Of a stretch of 64,000 bases of DNA, positions 11,113 to 22,600 are shown in pieces. Source of the stretch: Cylindrobasidium torrendii FP15055 ss-10 (taxonomy: Eukaryota; Basidiomycota; Agaricomycetes; Agaricales; Physalacriaceae); the NCBI GenBank assembly GCA_000934385.1, contig KN880516.1, positions 1 to 64,000 on the forward strand, given 5' to 3'. The first letter of the stretch is position 1; every line of letters starts with the position of its first letter. Under the pieces are notes generated by a model. That model was not told where the DNA came from. It saw only the letters and a list, made by a program, of their open reading frames with translations, and made no database searches. The position numbers and the translations under genes were made by a program.

Positions 11113-14100
11113 ATGTGCCATAATGATGGCCTGTCAATCAGCACTGGTTTCCTTTCTCCCACCGACACTGTACCTCTCTCTAATTCCCCGAAAGGGATTC
11201 AGAGTATGGCGACACAGAACAACGAAATGCCACTAACTGTTCGTTCTGCGCAAGCTGTATGGAATACTCCACTTCATAACGAGGTTTGGACTTTGATAAC
11301 ACAGCACACAAATCGGGGTCCAAGCCTTCGCCGACACCTCAGACATTCACATATGTTGGCGCTTAGGATTTTCCTGTGGGAGATGGAAGGGGTCATGCTC
11401 TGTGAAGAGGACAACGACTCGTATGATGCGTAGGTCATGAGCCCCAATGAAGGACCGTCATTTGACCAGAGGCAGCCTGCTCAACGGCATACGGCATTTT
11501 TTACTGCGATGGAACGGAACCCGCTCTTGTGGCGCGCGCACTGAGCTCCTACGACGTCTACAAGACCTGTGGACAAGGTCATTCAGAGACCCATTAGTGG
11601 CAAACAAGGTGAGCCCAGAGTTTCCCAGATTTAGGCATAGTTCATGACTGCCTATGCAGCTACGAGTGCTACAACGAAGACTCACGGAGGCTGAGAAGGT
11701 AGAAGATACGAGTAAGCTGGTACGTAGGCTTCATTTATGACGGCAAGTATCGAGCACTGAGCCTGCTATTTTATCATAAGCACGCTCTAAATCAACCATC
11801 ACACGTATGGGTTCAGCTCACCGTTGTATGGAGCGAAAATCAACGGCTATGCCGCAGAGATAGGCCCGTGCAAAAGCATCATGTGCGCCTAAAGTTGTAC
11901 TCGCTCCTCCTCTTTCATCTGTACCCCTGCTACTGGAATCCTTCGCTTTTTCTTCGCCCGCATCTCTATCACTTTGAACACCGTGTTGATGATGCGCTCT
12001 GGGCTCACCAGATGACCCAAGCATGCGCAGGTGTATCTCCCTTGTCGATGCACTCCTCTCTCGTGTCTCTGTTGGATGGAGCGACGGGTCAGGACGCCAA
12101 AAATCCTCTCATTATTTCTTGTATATTTGGAGAACGTTATCAGACCCACCCCATTCTCAAAGTCGTTGGCTCGGATAGTCTCACTGTCCTGAAATCATTC
12201 TATACGTTATGGAAAGCTAGTAATGGCTGTGTTATACTCAAAGGTACGCCTGGATTGCTTTTGATGTATGTACCGCTGTGATCAAGCTTTGATATCATTT
12301 CAGCGGCGAACGGCGAACTTTGGTCACAATCCGCGCTCGAGGCATGGACCAATACTATATGTGCTCTGAGGGTCAGTATACTGGCCACAGGCATCAAAGA
12401 ATATGGCCCTGCTCCGGATAATTGGCCCGATTTGTTGAAAGAAGTATCAAGGGACCGCGGTAATCACGAGTGGCACGTCCAGAAAAAGGTATTGTTTCAT
12501 TGGCGGGTCAATTTTTTTAACTGAAGCTTCGCACGTTTAGATCAAGGCTGACAAAGTCAATGACACCAGGGCAATGGAGAGTACAGGGCGAACCTCGCCA
12601 ACGCGTGTTCGAGGACCAAGACCAATCTCCACAGCCTCCTCCGATCGAACGTCTTCTGGTGGCGGTATCACCATAGTCGAGCCTCCAGCAGAGGACCCTC
12701 TCTCTGCACCCCCCAGCCGACGCGTGTCAATAGCTAGGCTTCACAGACATCCTTCCTATACACCGAGCCTTGATGGAGGCGGAGGATGGTGGACATTAGT
12801 CGTACGTGCCTATTTCCTTCAACCTGTGTCAAGGTCCTGTGTCAACGTACGTCCACAAGTTCAATCCAGAGACCTCTTCCACGTTGAGTGGCTATGGTAG
12901 TAGCACGATAGGCCACGAAAGCGATGTGCATAGTATCTCCTTAGCGAGTCAACAAGGGTCTCCCTTACAAACGGTAAATCCAGGTTTCTCGCCATCCAAA
13001 ATCTATCTGATTTGTTGGAAGGGTTCAAGAGATCTCTTTGATCTTACACCGCTTTCGTCGCTGCTTTCCAAGAGTCCCATGGACCACGACACAATCAACA
13101 CGGTCACGGCAAAGCTGCTTGAGGCGGGTGCAACGCCGCCGTACAGCGCGTTACAGGCGCTTCCAGAGGCTCTGGCCCGAAGAGCGTCGAATATTCTGCA
13201 AGCTGTATGTGACTTTGACACAGTGTACTAAGTTTTCGCATAACTGATATTGAGCAGGCATTTGATGCATCAGCTCCTGAAGCCATCCAGCGTGCTCAAA
13301 TCATGAGATGTATGAGAATTCTAGCCGACCTACATAGCGTCGTTCCACTTGCCTTCTTCTGCGATCAGTTGTGCAACATCGAAGTGCATCCTGTAGCTGG
13401 TGGAACATTTTCGGTAAGTGTTCGATATTAAACATATACCAATTGGAGGCCAATATCTCACCAATCACTCGAGGACGTATACCGCGGTGTCCTGGACGGG
13501 TCGTTGGTGGCTCTTAAAGTCCTCCGTTTCTTCATGAGCAGCTCAGATCGGGAGATGCTTTTAAAGGTCAGCCAAACCCCTCGCAACAACCATTCAGAGG
13601 CTTAACCTACACGTTAATAGGACTGTCACCGAGAGGCTCTCGTGTGGTATCAGCTTCGACACCCAAATATCCTTCCATTCGTTGGAATCAACGAAGTCTC
13701 TTTCTACCCGCGTTTTTGTCTGATCTCGCCGTGGATGGCCAACGGTAGTATCATGAACTACATAGCCAAAAATCCCACCTGTGACCGTCTACACTGCGTT
13801 AGTTTTGACTGCCGCTGGACTCGATTTTCCCACTGACCTATCAGTTGGCAGGTTTTCGACGTAGCTCGGGGGCTGGAATTTCTACACGGACAAGACCCGC
13901 CAGTGGTGCACGGCGACATCCGCGGCGTAAGTAAACAGGCTTTATCCTGGATAAGTCCATCTAAACCGTTGACATCTTCAGGCCAATATCTTGGTCACTG
14001 ACAAGGGAACGTGCTGTCTCGCCGACTTCGGACTTTCCATTGTCGAAGAAGCCAGCAGCTCGGTCTACGCATCGTCCGACGGAATCAAAGGTGCAATAAG

Positions 14101-14452
14101 GTGGTTGCCTTTCAACAGCACGGGGGAGTCGGAAAGGCGCAGGCCATCGCGGGACATCTATTCATTTGGCTGTACCATCATTGAAGTACTACCAACTTCG
14201 GGCGTGAGTTTTATTGCGTTGATCTAACAATCAATCCAGATATTCGCAGGCAAGGTCCCTTACTCACATCTCAAGAAAGAGACACAAGTCCTGGACGCGA
14301 AGCGGAACGGGCAGCCACCAGCGATGCCTTATACTGTGCCGCTAAAAGAGTTATGGTCTGACCTTGTTCCGCGCTGCTTAAACCGCGACTCACAGGGACG
14401 GCCACCGGCTAGTACAGTTGTTAGAGACATCTCGGTTCTTGTTTACACATAA
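11113..14452 (+). CDS. TKL-like protein kinase with long unassigned N-terminal region
   Basis: Thirteen exons join in phase (11113-11420, 11470-11608, 11660-11719, 11817-12243, 12304-12488, 12541-12801, 12860-13204, 13258-13413, 13474-13566, 13621-13797, 13852-13926, 13982-14185, 14240-14452), about 880 residues. The last 260 residues are a kinase domain: phosphate loop GGTFSDVYRG, ATP-binding lysine in VALKVL, catalytic loop HGDIRGANIL (HRD written as HGD), DFGLS, and a final lobe with PSRDIYSFGCTIIE. The usual APE motif is not recognisable: GAIRWLPFNS stands in its place. Residues 1-620 match no family I know; they include a Ser/Pro-rich stretch (exon 6) and a helical segment just before the kinase. 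Start uncertain: ATG 11206 in the same frame is the alternative. The exon 1/2 junction could also use a GT at 11430. The gene ends 61 nt from the convergent epimerase-like gene. Confidence 0.78.
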
Positions 14453-14513
14453 AGTATGCGAGCTTGCGGTCGGCGGGAAGAGCTAGGGAAATACAGTGGG
14501 GGTTTTACAGATT

Positions 14514-15800
14514 CTAGAGGGTTTGTTGTTTCCTCTCGCCAGGCGCAGTCTCGAGGACCGGTGCGGCTTGGAATGCGACTTCTAACTCTAGAGGCATACT
14601 TTCGAAGACGGATATCTTGCGTGATTCGACGGGCTCCCAACCAAGTTTGCGTAGCCTGTCAGCGCTGCCAATCTGGTTGCCTCCGAGCGAGCACCAGCCA
14701 ACTGTGGTACTTGGTTAGCCATGCCGGGAAAATAAGAGGGAAAATAGTGTGCGTACGGTCGCCCATTTGGTCGGTGATACTCGGCGGGAATGGCTTTGAG
14801 CCGCCCTCTTTGAGCTCTCCGTGCTTGTACAAAGCCTGCATCGAAATTAGCCCTCTGGCAGGATACAAAGATAGGGAAATCCTCACGTCGCCAAAGGCTG
14901 CTGTGAAGTCTTTCATGGTGTATAGAGGTTGCTCCGAGAGAACGAAGTCTGAATGAGGGTTTCAATACTAGCGTGTGAGGCAACAGAGACGAGACTTGCA
15001 GTGCCCATCTTTCCCTTCGTCTGCTCTGCCTTCTAGCATTGCCTTCAACAGGGTCGTAATGGCGGAAGCCACGTCCACGACATGGACCGAAGTCATTTGG
15101 TTCTCGCCTGGACCCCAAGTCCCTGCGTGTCCGGCAGCAGGGAAGAGTGCACGGTAAATCCGAACGCCAAAGGTCGTCCTCTGCGCACCTTGGAATGGCT
15201 AGTCAGTACAATTCATAGGGAGAATGGAGCCAACACAGACGCACCGACGCCCTCCCCATACACCCATCCTGGATACACAATCGCAGTCCTCACGCGATTC
15301 ACCGTCCGTTCTCCAGCTTCAGTAATGGGAATATCCGAGTCCAAGTGCACGTTTGTCCTGGGGACCTTTGTGGGGTGATAGTCCAAGTCGCTGAGCGGCT
15401 TGATGTTCTCGACACGCTCTCCGCGCGCGTTGTCGGAGATCACACCCATGCCGGAAATGTGGATGTAGATGGGCGGGCCGCCGCCACCACTGCCAGAATG
15501 CTCTTCCAGGCCATCCAAGGTAGCTTTGACGCTGACGGGATGGTCAGAGGACGCGACGTTGACGGTGATCGGGTATTTGGATGCGTATGATTTGATGAGG
15601 GTGGCGTCGTTCAGGTCTCCGTCGACAAGTTCGACGTTCGGGTGCAGCGCAGCAACTTTGGCTTTCTTTTCTGGGTTGGCGTTGATGTCTCGCACGAGGG
15701 CGATGACACGGTAGGAGGGAAGGTCTTCGCCGAGACGCTTGAGTGTGTGGCCGCCGATGAAGCCAGATGCGCCAAGGAGAAAGATGGTTTTGTCGGACAT
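14514..15800 (-). CDS. NAD(P)-binding epimerase/dehydratase family protein
   Basis: Short-chain dehydrogenase-type Rossmann protein of the atypical epimerase (NmrA-like) group, about 357 residues, probably cytosolic; substrate unknown. Exons: 15800-15245, 15188-15000, 14948-14887, 14835-14757, 14701-14514. The dinucleotide-binding motif GASGFIG is near the N-terminus, followed by VIALVRD and VELVDGDLND. The C-terminus reads ADRLRKLGWEPVESRKIS, a family hallmark. Intron 2 begins with GC (T|GCAAGT) and only this choice restores GHYFVLSEQPLYTMKDF; a GT two bases on breaks the frame. The start at 15800 was chosen over an upstream in-frame Met because family members start at the Rossmann strand. 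A TATA-like element lies about 68 nt upstream. Confidence 0.85.
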
Positions 15801-15867
15801 GGTTGTTAAAAAACGAGCAGAGATAAGCGGGAGAATCAAAGAGAGTACTTCGGCGCCGCTGCTTGTA

Positions 15868-15873
15868 CTTATA
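15868..15873 (-). promoter_or_regulatory. TATA-like element of epimerase-like gene
   Basis: TATAAG on the minus strand, 68 nt before the ATG at 15800, in a position typical for fungal core promoters. Support is positional only. Confidence 0.35.
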
Positions 15874-16150
15874 CATTGGATCTCGTGGCTATCACGAGCT
15901 GTGGGGCTTTACTTCATGTTCGATGTTCTCTTCGACAACTTGCTGTTTGCTTGTTGCCATGGTTCTTCATGATGGATCTAAACCAACCAAAATAATCAAT
16001 TTACACAAGAGAATCGACATCGCCAATACATAGAAAGAATGAGCAAGGGCAGCAAAATTCACAACAATCCAGTTCAAGGCATGTTTGCATGATATTCACT
16101 CACTACTACCCATTTGTCTGGTACATCTCCTTAGTCGTGTTATGTAGCTA

Positions 16151-18070
16151 TTACTTGTCCAGATTGGCCTCGCGCTGGGCGGATAGTAGCATTGGCTCAA
16201 TATCATCCAGATTCATGGCATGCATCGACGAGAGCTGCAAGATCGCGTCAAAGATGTTTTGCAACTTCTGAACCGCAGATTCGGCTGGCATTGGGCGCCC
16301 TTCGTCCTTCATAACAGCAAGCCACTCCCTCAGTCCAAGAACCTGGTGTGCATGGTCCTTGCCCGGGTCTATTACAGTCGTCGTTAGTTTCTGCGATGAA
16401 TTGATTTATCGGTATGCGTGCTCACCAGTGGGTGCACTGTCCCCCTCTCGGGTTTTCCATGCCAGTTTTAAGAATCCGAGAAATCCAGTACCGCGGCCTG
16501 GATGGAAATGCGAAGGGATGCTGAAGACGAACATCCAGCCGTGCCCATTAAAACCGAGCGCCGATGGATTGGGATGACTGTTGACGTGACGCTGATGCCA
16601 GGAAACTCCCTCCGGACGAGTTGCAGCTCCAATCACGACGCGGGAGAGTAAGTCCTTTCCGCCGACTGAGTAGTCGCGCCCGAGGTCGTCCTTCGTGAAC
16701 AAACCAAGGTAGTCGGTTAGATTCTGCACGATCTGGGGAGGGTAGAGCAATAGCAACGATTTGGCAGGGAATCCACCACTCATGTGGTTCTGGGTCAAGT
16801 GCACAAAGGTGAATGCAGGGAAATAGTGGCCGTCGCATTCCTCAAGCGAGCCAGGATGTAGAGTGAGAGGCGCATGAATCAGACTTTCGACTTGGAAGAA
16901 GAGCTTGGGCTCTGTATGTAACAGCTCCGCCAAGTCGACGCTTGAGATACTGGTGGCAAGAAGGTCGATGCGGCGAAGATCGGGCCGAGCAGTGAGTAGC
17001 TCACGGAGGGCGTCGATGGCGAACATCTTGGGAACCTTGATCGAGTAAATAGTGTCGTCTATCTTGGAGATGCAGTCCAAGGTTTGCTTCTGGGTGAGCG
17101 AGTACATGGACAAGTCCACGCGGACATTGCCCGCCTGAACCTCTGACTTGACGGCCTCGGCTAGAACGGGTATTGCACTGTCAGGTATTTCAAGGGCTGA
17201 GCGAAGTCGGGCCATAATGAGGGCAGCCTTGTCGGGCATCCATGCCAAATCCTCCAGCCCAGCCATTTGCTCGGACGAGATTGCAGCATCGATAGCAAGG
17301 CTAGAGAGCGACGGAATGGTAGCAGCAACGGGGTCCTTGTCTTCATCAGAATCGACGGATTCTTCCTCGGCCTCGTACTCGTGAGGCCATGCCTCTGCCA
17401 GTGCGTTGATGGACAGAACCGGGGTTCCATCGAGCCGTGCAATGGTCTGGACGACATCTTCTTCCACCTTCGGGTCTAACTTTCCTGCAGGATAGTAGGC
17501 GCGAACGTACTCTTCTGCGGAGAGAGGGACCCAGTTGTCAACCTCCTCGACTGCTTCGATGTATCCAGGAGCGACAAAGCAGTAAGAGGGGTGAGTGGGG
17601 TCGGTCACGTCGACAATGGTGATGCCATCGTTATTGTCTGCGATATGATCAGAGAAATTAAGGAAAGTAGGGAATAAAAACGAACCTTCATCACCGCTAC
17701 TCGTACTTGCCGGCAGAAGGGCATTGTCAAACGATGTGCCACTGAAGTAGGGCCTGCCTTGGGCCTCTATATCAAGATCTATGTTCCACGCTTGCCCAAG
17801 CAGCCAAGCAAGATACATGCAGGGGGTCTCGACAATTTCCGGCTTTTTTCCGTATCGTCCATACTTGCCATTGATGGCAGCGATCTCGTGCAGGACAATC
17901 GAGGCGTTGTCCTGCTGCCTGAGCAGTTGGCAGAATTGATTGGCTGCGTGTAACGGGAGTCGACCGTAGCACCACTGATGATGCCAGGCGGCAACGCAGC
18001 GATAATACGCGCGCCCGCCGCCGTGTGGGACAACCTTGGCAATGGCAAATGCTTGGTGGCGTTGTCCCAT
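16151..18070 (-). CDS. Uncharacterised MGQRHQAF-family protein, copy A
   Basis: Function unknown; I recall similar proteins only from Agaricomycetes. About 604 residues after splicing. The N-terminus begins MGQRHQAFAIAKVVPHGG and continues with a Trp/His/Tyr-rich block (RCVAAWHHQW, YGRLPLHAA). The middle has FVAPGYIEA, DGTPVLSINALAEAWPHEY and an acidic stretch; later blocks include SLLLLYPPQIVQNLTDYL and SWHQRHVNS. No signal peptide, membrane helix or known motif is visible. Two introns are inferred: 17685-17638, which is 48 nt, in frame and free of stops, and 16425-16369, whose removal joins SAPT to DPGKDHAHQVLGLREWLAVM. The second junction was fixed by comparison with copy B. A tandem paralogue lies directly upstream in the same orientation, with similar promoter sequence. 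Confidence 0.72.
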
Positions 18071-18400
18071 CGTTCGTGGGAGTAGAAGGGAGAATTTGCT
18101 TCTTTACTCTGGGCAATCTGGTGCTTTCTATAGTCGGCGCTTAGTGGGAGTGTATCAAGATTCAAGCCAGCATGAGGTTCGGGACCGTCCAGTAGTAATC
18201 CTTATTTGACTCGTGAAAGGTCACGTTTGTGGAAATGGGGTCTTTCCACATAGGACCTTCGTGTGGGAGTTGGCCCTCGACAGATCGAGATGGTGGGAAG
18301 AGACAAGATTCGGTCCCGGGCCGTGTACCCGAGGGGCAGATCGACGCGCCCCAATCTCAAATTCAATGTGGTATGGTATCATGGTAAGAACCATTAATGG
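18071..18400 (-). repeat. Duplicated 5' flank, unit A
   Basis: Similar to 20602-20915. Shared blocks include CGTTCGTGGGAGTAGAAGGG just before the ATG, AGTCGGCGCTTAGTGGGA, TTATTTGACTCGTGAAAGGT, CACATAGGACCT and GAAGAGACAAGATTCGGTCC. So the duplication that made the two genes included at least 300 bp of promoter. No TATA box stands out in the shared blocks. Confidence 0.8.
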
Positions 18401-18686
18401 CATATCTGGTAGCGGTATCTTAGGAATGAAAGCCTCATTCTATCAACAATTGACCAATTCACATCAACTTCCGTCAGTGCAAAATCCAATCACTCGAATT
18501 TCCATACAACGAGCACCCCCGAGGCTGACGGGCGCTAAGAGGATTGTAAACCAAAGGAAGGAATGCGCAAGACGCAGGTAAATATCAAAACACTGCACTA
18601 CAAAATACAACTACATTTTTGCATGTTATTGTAACGACTACACTACATACCCCTTTGTCTAGCATCACCGCCTCTGATAACATGAG
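18071..18686. other. Gap between tandem copies: promoter of copy A and 3' flank of copy B
   Basis: The first 330 bases next to copy A match the 5' flank of copy B (see the repeat entries). The rest, to 18686, is the 3' flank of copy B; no gene seen. Confidence 0.55.
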
Positions 18687-20601
18687 CTAGTGGGTGTCCA
18701 ACCTGGCTTCGCGCCGAGCAGTTTCCATCATTGGCTCGATATCGTCCAGAGTCATTGCCTTCATCGACCGGCGCTTGACAATCGCGTCAATAATGTCCTG
18801 CAACTTCTGAATTGCAGACTCGGACGGCATGGGGCGGCCTTCGTCCTTCATCACTGCAAGCCACTCCCTAAGTCCAAGAACCTGATGGGCATTGCCCTTG
18901 TCCGAATCTACGCTCGTCGTTAGTTTCTGAAATCAGTTGTGATCACTGGTTTGTATGCTCACCAGTAGGTGCGCTCTCGCCCTCTTTCTGTACGCCCAGC
19001 TTCACGAACCCAAGGAATCCCGTCTCGTTCCATGAAAAAGAAGGGATGTTGAAGACAAACATCCAGCCATGCCCTTGGAACCCAAACGCCGATGGATTGG
19101 GATAACTATTGACATGACGCTGATGCCAGGAGACTCCCTCCGGACGCGACGCAGACCCAATCACGACGCGGGCAAGCAGGTCGTTCCCAGTGACCGAGTT
19201 ATCGCGCAAGATGTCGTCCGTCGTGAATAGGCCCAGATAGTCGGTCAGGTTCTGCACGATCTGGGGAGGGTAGAGCAGTAGCAGCGACTTGCCGGGGAAT
19301 CCTGCGCCACCCGTATTACTGTTCGTCAAGTGCACAAAGGTGAATGCAGGGAAACAGTAGGGCCCATATGTATTTAGCGGGCCGGGGGCTAGGGTAAGAG
19401 TATGGTGATACAGACTTTCGACCTGGTAGAAGAGCTTGGGCTCTGCGTGTAGCAGCTTAGCCAAGTCGACACTTGTGATATCGGTGGCAAGGAGGTTGAT
19501 GCAGCGAAGATCGGGCCGGGCGGTGAGTAGCTCACGGAGGGTATCGACAGTGAACGTCTTGGGAACCTTGAGCGAGTAAATAGTGTCGTCTATCTTGGAG
19601 ATGCAGTCCAAGGTCTGCTTCGGGGTAAGCGCGTACGCAGACAAGTCCACGCGGACATTGCCCGCCTGAACTTCTGACTTGACGGCCTCGGCTAGAACGG
19701 ATATCGCGCTGTCAGGGATTTCAACGGCTGAGCGAAGTCGGGCCGTGATGAGAGCAGCTTTGTCGGGCATCCATGCCAAATCCTCGAGCCCAGCCATTTG
19801 CTCGGACGAGATTGCAGCATCGATAGTAAGGCTGGAGAGAGATGGGATGGTAGCAGCAACGGGGTCTTCGTTTCCATTTGAATCGACAGGTTCTTCCTCG
19901 GCCTTGTACTCATGCGGCCATGCCTCGGCCAGTGCGTTGATGGACAAGACTGGGGTACCATCAAGTCGCGCAATGGTGCGAACGACATCTTCATCCACCT
20001 TCAGATCCTGGTCGCCTTCAGGATAGTAGGCGCGAGCGTACTGCTCCGCGGTGAGAGGAACCCAGCTCTCGACCTCCTCGCTTGCCTCGATGTATCCAGG
20101 AGCGACGAAGCAGTACGAGGGGTTGGCGGGATCTGTCACGTCGAATATGGTGATACCATCGTTATTGTCTGCAACCATGTTCAGGAGCATCGAGAAAGAT
20201 AGAAATAAGCACAGACCTCCACCACCGCTCTTCATACTCGCCGGCAGGAGGGCATTATTGAACGATGTGCCACTGATGTAGGATTTGCCTTGGGCCTCTG
20301 TATCAAGGTCTATGTTCCACGCCTGTCCAAGTAGCCAAGCGATATAAACGCAGGGAGTCGCAGGGATTTTTGGCTCTTTGCCGCGTCGCCCGTACTTGCC
20401 ATCGATGGCGGCGATCTCGTGCAGGACAATTGAGGCGTTGTCCTTCTGCCTGAGCAGTTGGCAGAATCGATTGGCGGCATGCAGCGGGAGTCGACCGTAA
20501 CTCCATTGATGATGCCAGGCGGCGACGCAGCGATAGTACGCGCGTGCGCCGCCGTGAGGAACGACCTTGGCGATGGCAAAGGCTTGATGGCGTTGACCCA
20601 T
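18687..20601 (-). CDS. Uncharacterised MGQRHQAF-family protein, copy B
   Basis: Tandem paralogue of the gene at 16151-18070, about 603 residues and alike along its whole length (for example DGTPVLSINALAEAWPHEYK, SSEQMAGLEDLAWMPDKAAL, GNVRVDLSAYALTPKQTLDC). It keeps both inferred introns: a 48-nt in-frame one near 20215-20168 and 18962-18908, whose removal joins SAPT to DSDKGNAHQVLGLREW. The frame is intact, and differences are spread as substitutions, many conservative, so both copies look like working genes. The C-terminal exon encodes a helical segment (MKDEGRPMPSESAIQKLQ). Function unknown. Confidence 0.72.
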
Positions 20602-20915
20602 CGTTCGTGGGAGTAGAAGGGAAAGCTTTGCTTCTTTACTCGGCGCTTTTCACAGTCGGCGCTTAGTGGGATTTTATCGAACCACCAGGTTCGGCACCGT
20701 CAAGGAATAACCCCCCTTATTTGACTCGTGAAAGGTTACGGATGTGGAAATGGGTTCTTTCACATAGGACCTTTGTGTGGGAATTAGCCCTTAAGGAATC
20801 GTGATGATGGGAAGAGACAAGATTCGGTCCGTTGCTCCGACAGTCGAGGGCTTGATCGGCATTCCATGTTGCGCCCCAATCTCAATGCGGTATGGTAAGA
20901 ACCAAGGCTGCAACA
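20602..20915 (-). repeat. Duplicated 5' flank, unit B
   Basis: Counterpart of 18071-18400. Similarity fades beyond the shared GGTATGGTAAGAACC near 20888-20902, which marks one edge of the duplicated segment. Confidence 0.78.
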
Positions 20916-21089
20916 TGTTGAAGATGAGAGCCTCATGCTATCACCGATCCCCATCCGTTCCTATAGATGATTCCAATCACTCGACCATAAATTTGAAAGT
21001 CCTACAGCATTAAAGAACTACCCTAGAAAAGTTGTACATCCAAGTCTTTCTCTTCTGCTTTAGTGTCAAAGACACATTATTACAACCAT
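20916..21089. other. Gap upstream of duplicated unit B
   Basis: Beyond the duplicated promoter, this short stretch holds only the 3' flank of the kinase gene on the minus strand. Nothing else seen. Confidence 0.4.
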
Positions 21090-22600
21090 TCATGATGAGC
21101 TCGGCACCATATGGCGAAGCATCTCCACCTCCGAAGAATCTAGATATCGTCCATAACGCTTCTGGGAACGTATCCTTCCAGGATCCTCCTGAAGTCGTGC
21201 AAGCACTATAACAAGCGCCTCTGCTGATGGGCGTCCTGCAGCATCCATAGATAGACACTTGGAGACAACGCTGGTCCATAGCGATGTGGGGTAGGCGTCG
21301 AATGGCATGTCCGGTGGTTGTCCGGCAAGAATGCGTGCAACGACATTGCCGCTTCCCAGTGCGAGCCCTGAGTATGGCGGTTCCCCGGTATACATCTAGG
21401 TAATGCTCAGCCTCGTCATATTTTACAGGAGATTGAAATTCTGACCTCGATGATAGCGCAACCAAGCGAGTAAATGTCCCTAGGAGGCTTTCGCGCGCGC
21501 AAAGACCGTTGATGGAAGGCCTCCGGAGGCGTCCAGCGCAGGCTTCCTCGATCCCCAATGGACGAGATCGTAATATTCGAGGTTTCGAGCACAGTGGCGA
21601 TGCCGAAATCCGTCAAACAACAGTGACCATCGTTCTTGACTAGGATATTTGCCTAACGAAATATGAGCACATGTCATTACTTGAAACAAAGACAGGAAAG
21701 AGGTTACACATCGAATATCCCCATGGATCATATTCTGCGAGTGCAGATATTTGACGCCTTCAGCCGCGTCCCGGACCTACTAGCCCAGTCAACCAAGACC
21801 CAATCGCAAGAACAAAACACAGCTCACGAATCCCAAGCGGTCATAGTCTGGGTTCTCTCTCAAGAACTTCAGCACGTCTCCGTTCTTCATCCAGGGAGAC
21901 ACGGAGCACAGTGTGGGCGAGAAGCCATCGTAGTTACTAATACCCAAGAACGGAAGAAGATTTTCGTGCTGTAATCGACGCCAGGCTAGCGCCTCCCGCT
22001 GGAGAGCCTGGGGCTACGGTTCAGATCATTGTGTTCCGACGCGCCCTTGAAACCTGCATACGCACATTACGAAGTCTCTTGCACTCCGACCCCCGAATGA
22101 CCTTGATTGCTACAGACCGATTTCCATCGAGCACCGCGCGCTGTACCTCCTAGGCGTACGTAGAGGGTTGGAAAGGTAAGGGAAACAAAGGTCTGGGTAT
22201 ACTCACGGGAGACACATCGTCGTCCAAGAAACGAGCAGATTGCCTGCGGGAATCATAGCTCGTCGATGCCTCATATGCATCTTCCGAATCATCTTCGCTG
22301 ATACTTGAGGTAATCATTTGCTTCTGGGAACGATTTCAACATCCGCATCTTCATGTATTTTGAGAACAGTGCCCACCTCATCTCCAGGGTATTTCTCATA
22401 CGCAGGCGGCGGCGTCTCGCAGTACGACGGAGGCCGCCAACCGCTGTCTGAACTCTTGGAATCCGACGTTGATTCTGTGTCCAAGTCCCGCTCACGACCA
22501 TGCTTCATGCATTGGTAAGCTATCTCATCTCTGGCAATCATTTACAGCAACGCACCTTTGACCACCAGCGCCATGAGAGCACCTTCTTGAGGAAGGTCAT
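21090..22600 (-). CDS. Compact TKL-like protein kinase
   Basis: Eight exons join in phase 0 throughout: 22600-22556, 22502-22377, 22323-22207, 22149-22066, 21998-21828, 21776-21708, 21652-21446, 21395-21090; about 374 residues. A Ser/Asp-rich N-terminus of about 95 residues precedes the kinase: VAIKVIRG (ATP lysine), HENLLPFLGI, EGVKYLHSQNMIHGDIR (catalytic Asp, HRD written as HGD), ANILV, LTDFGIATV, TPPEAF in place of APE, RDIYSLGCAIIE. The glycine loop is not recognisable: SPEVQRAVLDG stands where the paralogue has GGTFSDVYRG. Either that exon is mis-modelled or ATP binding is altered. Related to the kinase at 11113-14452 but without its long N-terminus. Confidence 0.75.

Noticed and set aside
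16369..16425. Very short (35-36 nt) last intron in the MGQRHQAF genes ending at the first CAG
   Set aside because: That choice breaks the conserved C-terminal frame. Acceptors 19-22 nt further on restore phase in both copies and give normal intron lengths of 57 and 55 nt.
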